From Pelagophyceae sp. CCMP2097 (lineage: Eukaryota > Sar > Pelagophyceae), in contig MU657169.1 of assembly GCA_026770575.1 (NCBI GenBank), positions 290,732 to 345,136 on the forward strand: a stretch of 54,405 nt of DNA, in the 5' to 3' direction. Below, piece after piece: positions 1-10,066 of the stretch. The notes below the pieces were generated by a model, which was not told where the DNA came from, did not search any database, and worked only from the letters and a program-made list of their open reading frames with translations. Within the stretch, counting starts at the first letter, position 1. Every line of letters begins with the position of its first letter. The position numbers and the translations under genes were made by a program.

Positions 1-1172
1 AGGCAGTAAAAGCCAGTGGGGCAATCGACCTATTTTTGAAAGTCCGACGACGTCGAGGATGCAAACGACGCGCATTCAAACGACTTAAAAAGCCAACTCA
101 CGGGCGTGATTTGGGCCTCTTCGCAGTAGTAGCCTGCCGGGCAGGCACGGCAGCTTCCTTGCGCCGTCGTGTTCTGGTACGTCCCCGCCGCGCAGGGCGT
201 GGGCACGGCGTTGCCGCCGGGGCAGTAGTGGCCAAGCGTGCACTCGACGGTCGGCGAGACGTCACCGCCGGGGCAGGAGAAGCCGACGCTGCAGGCTTCT
301 GTCGGGGCCACAATCGCAGACTGGTTGCAAAAGAAGCCCGGCGTGCAGTCCTCGCAGGCGGTGAGGTTTGCGCGCGCCTGGGCCGAGTTGAAGGACCCGG
401 GCGGGCATTGTGTTGGCGACGACGAGCCCTGTGGGCAGTAATGGCCGCGCGGGCAGACGCCGTTTTGCTCAGCATTCGACTGGTCGAGGCACGTCTCGCC
501 GTTGTACGACTTGTCGTTGCCGTCCGAGGGCGTGGCAGTGTCGGAGCCCTTTGCGCAAAAGTAGCCACCTTCGCATTCGCCTGAGGGTGTGGCTAAGCCG
601 TCCGTCTCGCAATAGTCGCCGCCGGTGCATTGCTGGCAGTCCGAGACGTCGGCGGCCATGGTGCGGTTGTTAAACGTGCCATTCGGACACGCGTACTGCG
701 TCGCGTACTCGGATAGACCGAGGCAGTAGTGGCCCAGGGGGCAGTCGACGGGGTCCGTCGCCGCCTCTTCGCAATAAAAACCCGCGGGGCAGTCGCGGCA
801 GTCGCCCTGCGCCGTCGCGTTCTGGTACGTGCCCGCGGCGCAGCGCTGCGGCAAGATGTCGAAGCCGGCGCAGAAGTGGCCCGCAGTGCACTCGAGCGTC
901 GGCACCACGTCGCCGCCGGGGCAGTAAAAGCCGCGCGCGCACCGCTCCGTCGGGTTCACGATGCCAGACGCGTTGCAAAAGTAGCCCGCCTGGCACTGCT
1001 CGCACTGCGACACGTTGTGCAGGCCCTCGGCCGCGCTCGACGTGCCAGGTGGGCACGGCAGCGGCGTGCCAGACGCCACGCCGCAGTAGTGGCCCTGGGG
1101 GCAGAGACCGAAGGACCCGTAGTACTCGGCCGCCGCAAACGCGACGAGCGCGGGCCAAAGAAGCAGCCACAT
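1..1172 (-). CDS. Secreted/cell-surface Cys-rich repeat protein (N-terminal part, runs off the left edge)
   Basis: The first exon starts at 1172 and ends at 102. A GTGAGT donor at 101-96 and a TAG acceptor at 31-30 define a 72-bp phase-0 intron (30-101). The next exon continues in frame to base 1 with V-D-C-P-T-G-F-Y-C, the same motif as the upstream repeats, which confirms the splice. The protein opens with a signal peptide (MWLLLWPALVAFAAA) followed only by repeats of the type C-P-x-G-x-Y-C ... C-x-x-C, with NxS/NxT sites. This resembles the GCC2/GCC3 or ephrin-receptor-like Cys-rich repeats of protist surface proteins. Residues about 24-150 and 242-360 are a direct internal duplication. 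The C-terminus, and any membrane anchor or kinase domain, lies outside the window. A surface role is inference. Confidence 0.8.
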
Positions 1173-1509
1173 ACCAAGTGTGACTGGGTGGCTGTTAGGG
1201 GCTCAAATGCGAGGCGCAGAGGCCCGGAAAGCCGGTCCGAGGTCACGCGCGCGGCGCCCTCGGTGCCCGGGGACCGCGGCGCCCCAGCGACGACGGCGAC
1301 CTCTACGAATGAGGCCGCGCCGCGTTCCCGGCTGGTTCCGGCTCCCAGAGTGCCGTTTTTTAACTCCGGCTGCGTCTCGAAAATTATCTGCTTTTCGCAT
1401 CTATCGCAGCCAACGGATAGAAACGCGAGATTTGATTTGATTTTACTAGTAATACCAGAAATTGACCCCGTGCGGTTGCGGCCTTTGTTCGGCGACAATT
1501 TGGAAGGAG
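1173..1509. other. Divergent intergenic region
   Basis: This 337-bp stretch separates two divergently transcribed genes and should hold both promoters. I see a lower-GC patch around 1380-1460 but no TATA-like element or RNA gene that I would defend. Confidence 0.5.
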
Positions 1510-2765
1510 ATGGAGGTCTCGTCGGACGCCGAGGGCGGGTGGGCCAAGGCTTTGCCCATTGGTCTGATCGCGGGCCTGCCGACGGCCATGTTCCTGCAAG
1601 TCGGATTCGTCCAGACGCTGCGTCTCCGCGGCGACAAGGTCCGGCCCTCGAGCTTCGGCGTCGTCCCGCCGGGCATCGGCTACGCCGTAGTCCGAGACAG
1701 CGTCTACTGGTCCGCCACGCAGAAGCAGGTCCAGACGCCGACCCCGACGCTGTGGGAGAACCTGACGTGCCAGTTCATGGTCTGCGTTGTCCCGTGAGTG
1801 ACCCGACACCTTGAAGCCTATACCCCGGCGCATCACCTTCGTATAGGCTCGTCTGCGACACGCTGTCCGTGCGCGTCGTGGAGCCGACATGGAAGTGGCC
1901 GACTGGCTTCGTCAACACGGTCTCCGCGTGCTGCGCGGCCCCGCGCCCCTAGATTGCCCTGTTGCGGGCCTCACCGGGTGCTCTAGGCCCGCCCATGGCG
2001 CTGCTGGGCCGCACGGCGTACATCCCGGTCTACAACTGGGCCTACGTCTCCGCGCAGCAACGTATCGGCTTTGAGACGTATTACCACGAGGTAACCGTCG
2101 GCGATATTTTGTGGAAACCGACGCCGGCACCGCCGCGGATGCGCGCACTTGTGAAGATTACCAGCAGAGGCTAGATGCGTGCCGGGGAGCGACGTGGCAT
2201 CGTCTTCGCCTCGGAAGGGGCTCTAGGGCCGCAAAATACCGCAAAATACCATTAGGCGGCGGGCCTCTGCGTCGGTGCGTTTACGACGGCGCGCCGCGCC
2301 CTTTGCGCCGCCGACGGTTCGCTAGGCTCGCTCGCGGCGAGCTTGGTCGGTTACCCGCTCTTCATCTTCAAGACGAACCTGTTGCTCGTCCAGGGCGACA
2401 AGTCGGCGTTTTCGCTCAAGGAGACGTGCGTCCATCGATTCGTATTCCTGCCTCGACGCCGGAATCAGGGTCGAGATCATCAAGGGCGCCATCTCGAGGA
2501 CGTCCGGCGTCAGCAGCTTTGGCATGCTCCGCCAGGCGCGTCCGGCGCGGGACGATTTGGAAAATGCACCGACGATGCCGAGGGATCGTAGGTCGGGCTG
2601 GCGGCGACAATTCTCAAGGTCTGGCAGGGCGTGGGCCCGCACGCGCTCGCCAACCTCGGGCCAGACGTGGCGTGCATGGCCTCGGCGCGATTCCTCTACT
2701 CGCGCCTCTACCCCGCGCCCGCGACCGACGCCGATGCGACACAAAAAACAGCCGCCGCGCCCTAA
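1510..2765 (+). CDS. Divergent mitochondrial-carrier-like membrane protein, multi-exon
   Basis: Exon 1 is 1510-1793 (MEVSSDAEGGWAK, then a GLIAGLP helix), with a GTGAGT donor. Exon 2 is 1847-1919 and exon 3 starts near 1953 (RTAYIPVYNWAYVSAQQRIG). Exons between 2087 and 2250 are not resolved. Near 2251 comes A-A-G-L-C-V-G, a GTGCGT..TAG intron, then SLAASLVGYPLFIFKTNLLL at about 2324, ending before a GTGCGT donor. V-E-I-I-K-G starts about 2468. The last exon (from about 2592) reads VGLAATILKVWQGVGPHALA and stops at TAA 2763-2765. G-A-x-A-G ... Y-P-x-x-x-x-K-T-x-L and W-x-G-V-G-P-H-A-L-A-N are mitochondrial-carrier-like, but the P-x-D/E-x-x-K/R signatures are degenerate. Substrate unknown. It could be a decaying copy. 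Confidence 0.5.
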
Positions 2766-3973
2766 GCGCGCGCGGCGAGCTTTTTGGCCTGTGTTTCAGG
2801 CTGTGGCGGAAAAGAGGGCCAAAGGCCCGACCGCAACTTAATTTTCTGAAGTGTCCATACAGACTCGAGCGCAGAGGCTTGGAGCGCGCTCAGGCGCGCG
2901 AGAGGGCCTCACAGAGGCGCCGCAATTACCGACGGTCGACGATCGCCAATGACCGAATCTCGATCCTGCCGCAAGTGTGGGGCGGCGTAACATCGCCAAA
3001 ACTCTGGCGATCGAGTACTCTCTCTCCCGAGGATTTAAACTTGGGGGCAAATCCAGCTCAGGCAGGCAGTCACTGCGTTCTGTTTTTTTGCCAAGTGGGG
3101 GGGCACAGTAGGGTCAAAATGCTCGCAAGTGGGTGGGTGGACCCTCCTTCCTGGTCCTCTATGGCTTTTGAAAGTGGGTGGGTACCCCCCCATAGGCACG
3201 ATAACTCGGCGCGCGGCGTCCTTTGCCCTTGGAAAACGTTCGATCTCTGGAGCGCCTTGTCTTCTTCTCTGCACGCCCTGCTCGTTCTCTGCTCGTCCAC
3301 GTCATGCTCGTCCACGACACGCGTCGATACGTGAAACCTTCCCCCCTAAGAGGTCCCTTCGCTGGAATAGGCCCAGCTGTGTCCAACAGGGGCTCCCTGC
3401 TCTTCGCAGCGTCCATAAACGCACTCCTCGCCCCCTACAAAGGTAAATGCTCCAGAAAAAATATCGTACGGAGTTCTTCGGCGACAGACAACCGCTCGTT
3501 TTGAACCGACGGTCCGGCAACGCAGCTCGCGGAGCGCTCAAGCATCCACTACGGCGTCCGGCGACATGTCATCGGCCTCGCCGACGCTCGCAGAGCTCTC
3601 TTTGGCTCGGCTCGTCAAGTGGGTGGGTACCCCCTCCTCAGAGGCCCTCCTGGGCTCGTAAAAGTGGGTGGGTCCCCCCTCCTAGTTGTCCCTACTGTTC
3701 CCCCCCACTTGGCAAAAAAACAGAACGCTGCGCTTTTTCGAATTCGACTCGAAATTCGAGGTTCTCGCGGGACCGGTCGGGGGCAGCTTACGCGACGCGT
3801 GTCGTGGACGAGCAGGGCGTGGACGAGCAGAGTCGGGGGGAGCGCTGCGCGCCGTCTTTTCGTCCAATCAGAAATCAGATTGCTCTCCGTAGCCATCTCG
3901 ACAAGGACTTGACGATATCAAACGAGCAGCTGGACGGTGAACGCGCAGCAAGAAGCAGCAATCGACGGCCACG
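2766..3973. repeat. Repeat-rich non-coding stretch
   Basis: There is no convincing gene here; the open frames have no family features. The stretch holds the MITE-like element (3077-3726) and two copies of the VHDTRR dispersed motif (about 3282-3336 and, inverted, 3784-3838). It ends against a MYND gene fragment. Confidence 0.6.
3077..3726. mobile_element. MITE-like element with 37-bp terminal inverted repeats
   Basis: The left end 3077-3113 is the reverse complement of 3690-3726 with one difference. Both ends carry a T7/A7 run followed by G7/C7. Inside lie four copies of AAGTGGGTGGGT, all in the same orientation, at 3127, 3172, 3617 and 3662. Each pair is spaced exactly 45 bp apart. There is no transposase reading frame, so any mobility would depend on another element. 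A target-site duplication is not obvious. Dispersed foldback repeat of another origin is the alternative. Confidence 0.6.
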
Positions 3974-4051
3974 ATGGACGCGCCGCCGGCCGCCGCTGTG
4001 AAAAGGCCGTGCTGCGTCTGCGACACGATGCCGGGCGCGCCAGCTGCTTAG
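3974..4051 (+). pseudogene. 5' fragment of a MYND-RING-Sel1 family gene
   Basis: An ATG at 3974 opens a 25-codon frame that carries the family's N-terminal signature K-x-P-C-C-V-C and stops at TAG 4049-4051. The part after V-C (D-T-M-P-G-A-P-A-A) matches the bases around the start codon of the paralogue starting at 18072, over about 27 bp. The fragment therefore looks like a rearranged join of two N-terminal pieces. The first zinc-ligand pair is present and the rest of the finger is missing. Confidence 0.7.
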
Positions 4052-4138
4052 ATAGTGATAGGCTCTCGGCCCCTGCGGGGCCCTGTGAGCTGCAGAGGCA
4101 GCCGCAAGATTCGAGGCGCGGCTCGCGGCAACCTCTGT

Positions 4139-4231
4139 GCCGCTCAGCGCAGCGCATTGATTCCAGTTAACTCTAATCTTCGCTGCGCCGCTCAGCGCAG
4201 CGCATTGATTCCATCTAATTCTAATCTTCGC
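4139..4231. repeat. 48-bp tandem direct repeat, two units
   Basis: Unit 1 (4139-4186) and unit 2 (4187-4231) share GCCGCTCAGCGCAGCGCATT and most of the following sequence through TCTAATCTTCGC. A few substitutions lie in the middle. It falls in non-coding DNA just downstream of the minus-strand gene ending at 4333. Confidence 0.85.
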
Positions 4232-4332
4232 CCCCGGCCGGAGTGTGATCCCACCCACGCCGTGCTTCGTTTATGGAGCTTTGTGGGTCCGCGGCTTTGT
4301 GCGCGGCCGCGCCAGGGGGCGGTTTGGGCGCG

Positions 4333-5210
4333 TCACTCGGCCCTCGCGGCGGCACGCGCGTCGACGATGCCCTCGAGCGACGCGTATGTGAGGCCCTCTG
4401 CCAGCACGCGCGGCGAACCGTCGAGGTAGAGCTGCGCCTCGACGACGGACTGGTGCAGCGCGTCCTCGAAGTCGTCTTCCGGCAGCGACGCCTGGCCCAA
4501 GAGCGCGCGGCCGTAGAACAGCACTGGGGTGGGCAGGCCGTCGACGCGCGCGACCACGTGCAGGAGCCTCAACAGGCGCAGCACTGCGGCCTGCACCTCC
4601 GCCTGCACCTACAAAGCAGACGCGTCTCCGGGCGGCGCGGGACTGCCGAAGACGGGGCCTCTGGCAGCGCGGGCTTTGGTCTATAGCTTTGCGGGCGGTC
4701 GATCGACGCACGTCGACGTTTGGCGGTGGGGGTGGTGCGGGCTCGGGTGCTTGGACGGGGGCGGGTGGGGGCGGCGCGGGCGCATCGCGGCGCGCGGGCG
4801 GCTCATCGGCCTCGATCTCGTCGAGTTGCGTTTTTAAAGCCTCCAAGTCGACCAAAGAGTTCACGACGCGCGTCTTCGACGAAAGGACCTCCACCTGGTC
4901 CTCGTTCAGCGGCGCGTTCGGCTTCAAAGCGATCTTCTCCCTACGGAGCGGCCGGTGAAGGCGGGCAAGGCCGGCGGGGCGGCCAAGCGCCCAGACGGCT
5001 CCTTCTTCGAGCAAAGGCGCCCCGGCGGTCTGGGTGGACGCCGGCTGCCCACTCGAGGGCGGTGATCTTCGACAGCTTTTTTTTCAGGGCGCGGATTTTC
5101 TTTACAACGTGGGAAATGTACCTACGCACTCCCGCCGTCAAAGGCGCCGCGCCATACGGGCAAACGCACGGGTTCTCCGGGAATTCGGACTTGTCGCTCT
5201 CGGCCTGCAT
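4333..5210 (-). CDS. Helical-hairpin protein with KIRALKKKL motif (4 exons)
   Basis: The exons are 5210-5170, 5121-5053, 4940-4712 and 4608-4333, with introns of 48, 112 and 103 bp (donors GTGCGT, GTGGGC, GTGCGT). Spliced, they read ENP|YISHVVKKIRALKKKLSKI then TALE|EKIALKPNAPLNEDQ and continue into LEALKTQLDEIEADEP. This basic helix, L-N-x-D-Q turn and second helix resembles the hairpin at the end of PYM/eIF2A-type and caprin-like RNA-translation factors; I cannot choose between them. A Pro/Ala-rich linker follows. The last exon (V-Q-A-E-V-Q-A-A-V-L-R-L-L to A-R-A-E) is Leu-rich and unassigned. The start could also be the in-frame ATG at 5228. Confidence 0.65.
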
Positions 5211-5451
5211 CGCGGGCTGCCGGCACATCAACGCCCAAGCAAGGCGCGGCACAGGAGTTTGAACAGAGGCGTTTCAAAAGTTGCCTCCAAAACTTTCAGC
5301 GAGCGAGACAATTCAGCGAGTGGTTTTGCCGGACGAGAGCTCGCTCGACGCAACGCGCGGTCCCCGCCTCAAAAGTGCCTCGAACTTTAGCCGGGCGGCT
5401 CGCGGAGCCCCGCGCAACGACCGGGGCGAGCCACGTTGGTCATCGTGCGGG

Positions 5452-5688
5452 ATGGCGCTGCTGTTGCAACAGTGGATCTTCCTCTTGGGCCTTGCGTTGG
5501 GCCTTGCCGCCGGCGTGGGCCTTGCCGCCGACGGCGACGCGACGCCCGTGGCCGACGCAGAGGCCGACTCGTCGATGTTCGTCTTAAACGTGGTCCTCTT
5601 CACCAGCCTCGTCTGCGTCGCCAGCCTCGGGTGCCTCGCCGGCGACCGAGAACGCCTCGCCGCGGCGCTCAACGACGCCGTGGCGTGA
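5452..5688 (+). CDS. Small two-helix membrane protein, unassigned
   Basis: This is a 78-residue ORF. Residues about 1-26 (MALLLQQWIFLLGLALGLAA) form a signal peptide or first membrane helix. An acidic loop (D-G-D-A-T-P-V-A-D-A-E-A-D) follows, then a second helix at about 42-60 (FVLNVVLFTSLVCVASLG) and a short tail. I recognise no family. The open frame extends upstream to 5281, but the ATG at 5452 begins the hydrophobic segment directly. Real expression is uncertain. Confidence 0.4.
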   Translation: MALLLQQWIFLLGLALGLAAGVGLAADGDATPVADAEADSSMFVLNVVLFTSLVCVASLGCLAGDRERLAAALNDAVA

Positions 5689-6557
5689 CGCAGCGCAGCG
5701 CGCGACGACGCAGCGCAGCGCGGCGACGAGGCCGCAACAAGAAGCCGCGGAACCTCGAGCGCTCCTCGTTCGGGGACGACGGCTTCGCTGCAGACGGCTG
5801 CATCCGAGGACCGCAGACGGCATCTTCCTCCGGCCGACGGCGGCCGCGGGTTGCGGCCAGGCATCGCCCTTCAAGAAGCACGCGCGCTGCCGCCGGCGAC
5901 AGCGGGCGTCGAGGGCGCCGCGCGGGACGCGTTCGGGCGGGACGCGCTCGGGCTGTTTACGCGGAGGACTGCGACGGCGCGCGACGCGGACCCGCGCAAG
6001 TTCCTCCGCTGTGCGGCATCGCCCGACGCGCGGGCTGTCTCGCACATATCATGCTTGGGTACGACGATACTAGACCCTTCACTTCCTCTTGCTTTTCCCC
6101 GGGGGACCCTTGCCACAAGCCCACCGGCCGGGCTCGACTCTGCGGGGCTCCGCTGCTGGCCCGTGGGTCGACACGGGGATTCCCCATATTAGCATGCTCT
6201 TTCACCAATACATTTGGACTTGGCTCTCGCCGCACGCTCCGTCGCAGCCGATTTCCCTCGCTCGTTCCCAAGAGACCCTCGCGACAACCCCACCGGCCGG
6301 GCTCGACTCTTCGGACGTCCGCTGCTCTCCCGTGGGCCGACCACCGTAGGGGTCGCCGTCCTCTAGACTAAAACACATTACCTTTTCTCTCGCAGCCGCG
6401 CGTGCGCTCTCCACACCCGGATTCGTCTTGTGATTTCCGCGTAGATGGGTGACCGTGTTGGGAAACACGGTCGTGGTAATCCTCGTTCTGTGCCACCGGT
6501 TTAAGGGCGTTGGCCGCATAACTTTGCTGCGACGAAATTCGCGCGGGCGCGCGCGGC
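5689..6557. other. Intergenic region with a 169-bp-offset duplication
   Basis: No gene is supported. Two segments of about 70 bp, 6103-6172 and 6272-6341, are close direct copies (both contain CCCACCGGCCGGGCTCGACT) offset by 169 bp. Flanking sequence is weakly similar too, so a 169-bp unit was probably duplicated. Confidence 0.6.
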
Positions 6558-6917
6558 TCAGGCATCGTTAAATGCCCTCGTCGCATAGTGCGCGCGCCCG
6601 CGCGGAAACAGGCCTTGCGGCCTCGACTTTTCAGCCGGAATCGTCCAAGGAATTTCCCCAGGGCCTAGGGAGAGGGGCATCAGGGTGAGATGCGGCAAAA
6701 TCGTCTCACTCGAAGACAAGGACAACGACGGGGGTGAAAGTTGTTCGAGCACACCCGGCGCCGCTCTCCACGCATAGAAGCGCACCTCAATGAAGTCCCG
6801 AAGCGGCCACCACGACCGGGTCCCCCATACTCTCTCGAAGCCGTGAAGCAACAAGAGGGCGATGGTAAGAGAGAAAAGAGCGATTTGGAGAGGCCGAAAT
6901 CGAAGTCCCTTCTCCAA
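6558..6917 (-). CDS. Hypothetical ORF with one membrane helix
   Basis: This 119-residue ORF has a strong hydrophobic stretch near the N-terminus (PLQIALFSLTIALLLLHGF) followed by a Pro/Ser-rich region. No family or repeat is recognised, and no intron is needed. It lies head-on with nothing obvious and may be chance. Confidence 0.25.
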   Translation of the reverse strand: MEKGLRFRPLQIALFSLTIALLLLHGFERVWGTRSWWPLRDFIEVRFYAWRAAPGVLEQLSPPSLSLSSSETILPHLTLMPLSLGPGEIPWTIPAEKSRPQGLFPRGRAHYATRAFNDA

Positions 6918-7068
6918 CGGCCATCGACGAGGGCCCTTTGTCGCGTGCCAAGAGGTTTACGGGGCGGCATCGACGAGGCCTCGTATGGTCAAAAGCTTGT
7001 CTTTACGCAATGCGGAGCCGGTCGCGTGGCGGTGGGCCCCGGGCGTGCCTCGTGGCGCTCGGTTCGAA

Positions 7069-8247
7069 CTAGGAGATGCCCGCTGAAACGTCGAACATGA
7101 GGACGGTGCCGTCGCAGGCGACGACGGCGGCCTTGAGGGGCACGCTGCCGCACCGCTCCAGCAGCGCTGCGAGGCGCGGCACCGAAGGCATGTCTCCCGC
7201 GTACCTACATTTCGACCCCTCAACCTGCGCAAAGAACGGTGCCTCGGCGCCGCACAGGCGCCGACGCACGGCGAGACGAAGACGTAGAACGAGGGCTTGC
7301 CCATACGCCGTTTGGAGAACGCTGCGGTCGGTTGGTGCACCTCAAAGGCCAGCGGCACCTCGGCCAGCGGCACCTCTGCCAACGGCACCTCGACGGCCAG
7401 CGGCGCCGCCGCCGCGACGGCGAGCGCCGGTGCGCCGTCGGCGGCGTCGGCGGCGCCGTCGACGGCGGCCGCTGATGCGCCGTCCGCGGCGTCAGCGCCG
7501 TCCGCGGCGGCTGCGTCGTCCCAGACGCGCGGCGGCAAAACAGAGTCGACGCCGCTCAGGCCGTAGAGGTGCGCGTACGGCCTGGCGAAACACCGTCGGG
7601 ACAGCCGGGCGCAAGGGGCCCCGGTCGGCTCCGACCGCACCTGAACGCGACGTAGCCGAGCGTGAGGAGGTGGGCGTAGACCCAATAACAGAGCAAAGGC
7701 ACTTTCGCCGCGCGCGGCGCCTCGCCCGCGGCGTCGGCGCCGCCGCGGACGCGCAGGACGCAGCGCGCGTACATCTCCGGCGACGCGAGGCCCTCGGCAT
7801 CCGTGCTCGCCGAAACGACGACGAGCTGGCCGCGCTCCACGAGGAACAGCGCCTCTTCGGGGAAGAGGCTCTGCGCGCCCCCGAAGGCCGTGCCCATGGC
7901 GCGCATCACCTTGCCTACGCGCCGCCTCCGCGCGGGCCGGCCCGGAAGCGGCGGCGCCAGAGGCCCCCGGCGGACCGGAGAGGGACCGTTTAGGGTTCGT
8001 CTCGAGTCTGTATAGAGTCCTTCTCGGACATTCACTTCGAGGGGGTCGACGCACCTCGCGTGCGGACGACGGTGGCGACGCCTGTTTCGGCGTCCCAGAC
8101 GGCGACACTCTTATTCCCGAAGCGCATGAACTCGTCCCGCGCGGCGTCCGAACCGTCATGGCGCGGCGCCCGGGCCTCTGGAGCCTCGTCGTCGCCGCCA
8201 GAGCCGCCGACCCAGCCGCCCAGCGTCGTCCGCAGGCGCTTGAACAT
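7069..8247 (-). CDS. TSEN54: tRNA-splicing endonuclease subunit Sen54
   Basis: The exons are 8247-8055, 7914-7641, 7581-7270 and 7204-7069, with introns of 140, 59 and 65 bp (donors GTGCGT, GTGCGG, GTGCGT). The N-terminal Sen54 domain reads F-G-N-K-S-V-A-V-W ... T-V-V-R-T-R|GKVMRAMGTAFGGAQSLFPE then E-A-L-F-L-V-E-R-G and VPLLCYWVYAHLLTLGYVAF. The C-terminal part reads FEVHQPTAAFSKRRMGKPSF, Y-V-F-V-S-P and PLKAAVVACDGTVLMFDVSA, as in Sen54. The subunit forms the structural half of the heterotetrameric nuclease that excises tRNA introns. An Ala/Asp repeat (ADGADAADGASAAA) and three copies of P-L-A-E-V / V-E-V replace the usual linker. An upstream exon is possible because no in-frame ATG precedes 8247 nearby. 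Confidence 0.85.
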
Positions 8248-9031
8248 CTCAAAACTCTCGCACGGCGCCGCCGCGCAGCACGCCAAGGGACTCGCAAGCC
8301 GTCCTCCACCTACAGGTAGTCGCTTCCGACTACTCGGCCGCCGAGCTTAAGACCTTCGCCAAGATTTGGGCGATACATCGTTTTTTTGGGCGCGGCGCGG
8401 CGGGGCAAGGTTTACGCGACGCGTGTCGTGGACGAGCAGGGCGTGGACGAGCAGTGACAAAGAGAGCTCCAAAGATTTCCGTAGAAAGAGGACACCGAGA
8501 ATACCTGGCGGATGGGACGCGTCCGACGAGGACGCGGGCCTACGGTATAGAAGGATTTCAAAGCTCCTCTCGAGGCTCCTTGTCACTGCACGTGCTGGCC
8601 AAGCTCTCACAGAACACTTAAGAAGGGGCTTTGGCCAGTGGCCACGTTGGACGCTTAACGTCCCGAGGTCGTCCTTCGACCACTGGTGGCCCCTCAGCGG
8701 GCAGAAGCGGCCTGCGTCTCCCGCGGGCACAGCCGGCGGCGCAAGAGTTTGCGCCAAGGATCCTTTCCAAAGGTGCCCCCACTCGGGCGCGAGAGCATGT
8801 CCTCCTCGGATGGAGTCGTCGCCGGGAAGATGGCTTATGGAGTCCAGCACAGCTCGGCTTCTCGGTCGAGCATCGGTGATGAAGATTCCAGGGATGGCGC
8901 GGTCGCGGCGTGCTTCTTGGCGGCGCCGCGGGAACAGCGGCCGGGGGCGGAGATGTGGCGCTGAGATGCCAGCAGCGCGGCCTTTGGATCAGCCGGAGGC
9001 AACGCGTACCTCATCGATTCCGCGGCTTCCG
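8248..9031. other. Intergenic region with one dispersed VHDTRR repeat copy
   Basis: This stretch separates the TSEN54 start from the stop of MYND-RING-Sel1 paralogue 1. At 8410-8456 sits a copy of the dispersed repeat (reverse complement of CTCGTCCACGACACGCGTCG plus its half repeat). The rest has long open frames on both strands without family features. I treat it as non-coding. Confidence 0.5.
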
Positions 9032-10066
9032 CTACACCCTGAGAGCCTCCAGCTGCAGAGCGCAGACCGCCGCTGCGGCCTTGGCAGACCCCTGGGCCGC
9101 AGCGCGCTTGTAGAGGCTCAGCGCCTCGTCGAGGTCCTTCGGCACGCCCTTGCCGTTTGCATAACAGCCGCCGAGGTTGTAGAGCGCGTCTGTGTCACCC
9201 TGCGCCGCGGCGAGCCCGAACCACCGCGCGGCCTCTCCGTACGACTGCGCCACGCCCTTGCCGTTGTGGAACATCACTCCGAGCTTGGATTGGGCTCCAG
9301 GATAGCCTCGCTCGGCTGCGCGCCGGTACCACTGCGCGGCGGTCTTGTAGTCGATCTTGACTCCGTCCCCGTAATGAAAGCTCCGCCCCAACGCAACGTG
9401 CGCGTATAAATGGCCTTGCGCCGCAGCGCGCTCGTAAAGCTGGAACGCCCGCTTAGAGTTCTTCTTGAGGCCCATGAAACCTCCGTGGTACGCGTATGCA
9501 AGATGCACCTGCGCCTCGGCGTTCCCCTCGACCACGTGCTTCTGCACCCGGCGCACCGCCTCGGCATCCGACTTGGAGGACGACGCTCGGCAGAGCGGGC
9601 ATCTCTTGTCGTATTGGTCGCACTCGTCTGAGCATGCTGTGCAAATGCTCTTGCAGCAGCAGTCGTAGAATGTTCGTCCGGCACCGTCGATCGGAACCAG
9701 GTCCAGGCAGATGGCGCAAGTGCCGCGCCAGTTCGGCACGTCTTCTTTCATCCCACCGGCCTTGACGACGGCCGTCGCTCGGACAGCCGATGCGCGCGCC
9801 TTGGAGCCGTCCGCCAGCAAGACGTCCTCGACGATGGGCGGCTCCTCCTTGACCTTCTTCGGCGGCATCAGCTCGTCAAGGAGCCGGTCCTGGAATTTGG
9901 CTGCGAGCTGCTTGCACTGCTCTTTGTGCCCGCCCTCCTTCCAGTCTGCGAGCTGGCACTTTTTCGAGCAGTACTGCCGCGACTTGCACCTGGAGCAGTC
10001 CTTGCCGTCAGGCGCGTAGCAGACGCAGCAGGGCTTCGGGACGGTGGAGACTGGCGCGTCCCCCAT
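9032..10066 (-). CDS. MYND finger-RING-like-Sel1 repeat protein, paralogue 1
   Basis: An intronless 344-residue ORF. The N-terminal MYND-type zinc finger (residues about 13-51) has C-x2-C, C-S-R-C, Y-C-x3-C and H-x3-C. A RING-like cluster lies at about 117-160: C-A-I-C, then C-C-C-K-S-I-C-T-A-C and C-P-L-C. Four to five 36-residue Sel1 repeats (A-x2-x-L-G-x2-Y-x2-G-x-G-V, R-A-A-x-Q-G) fill about 178-335. Sel1 arrays scaffold protein complexes, RING suggests ubiquitin transfer and MYND binds proline-rich peptides; the combined role is unknown. It is the best-preserved of four paralogues here (also 13702, 17022, 49435), all on the minus strand. Confidence 0.9.
   Translation of the reverse strand: MGDAPVSTVPKPCCVCYAPDGKDCSRCKSRQYCSKKCQLADWKEGGHKEQCKQLAAKFQDRLLDELMPPKKVKEEPPIVEDVLLADGSKARASAVRATAVVKAGGMKEDVPNWRGTCAICLDLVPIDGAGRTFYDCCCKSICTACSDECDQYDKRCPLCRASSSKSDAEAVRRVQKHVVEGNAEAQVHLAYAYHGGFMGLKKNSKRAFQLYERAAAQGHLYAHVALGRSFHYGDGVKIDYKTAAQWYRRAAERGYPGAQSKLGVMFHNGKGVAQSYGEAARWFGLAAAQGDTDALYNLGGCYANGKGVPKDLDEALSLYKRAAAQGSAKAAAAVCALQLEALRV

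Noticed and set aside
2224..2246. GCAAAATACC double motif as a regulatory repeat
   Set aside because: Only two short copies inside a probable intron; too little to support a claim.
8347..8850. 167-residue minus-strand ORF upstream of TSEN54
   Set aside because: Its end is the dispersed VHDTRR repeat and the rest has no domain, compositional or splice support.
9032..10066. MYND finger as part of a SET-domain (SMYD) methyltransferase
   Set aside because: No SET motifs follow; RING-like and Sel1 repeats do, in all paralogues.
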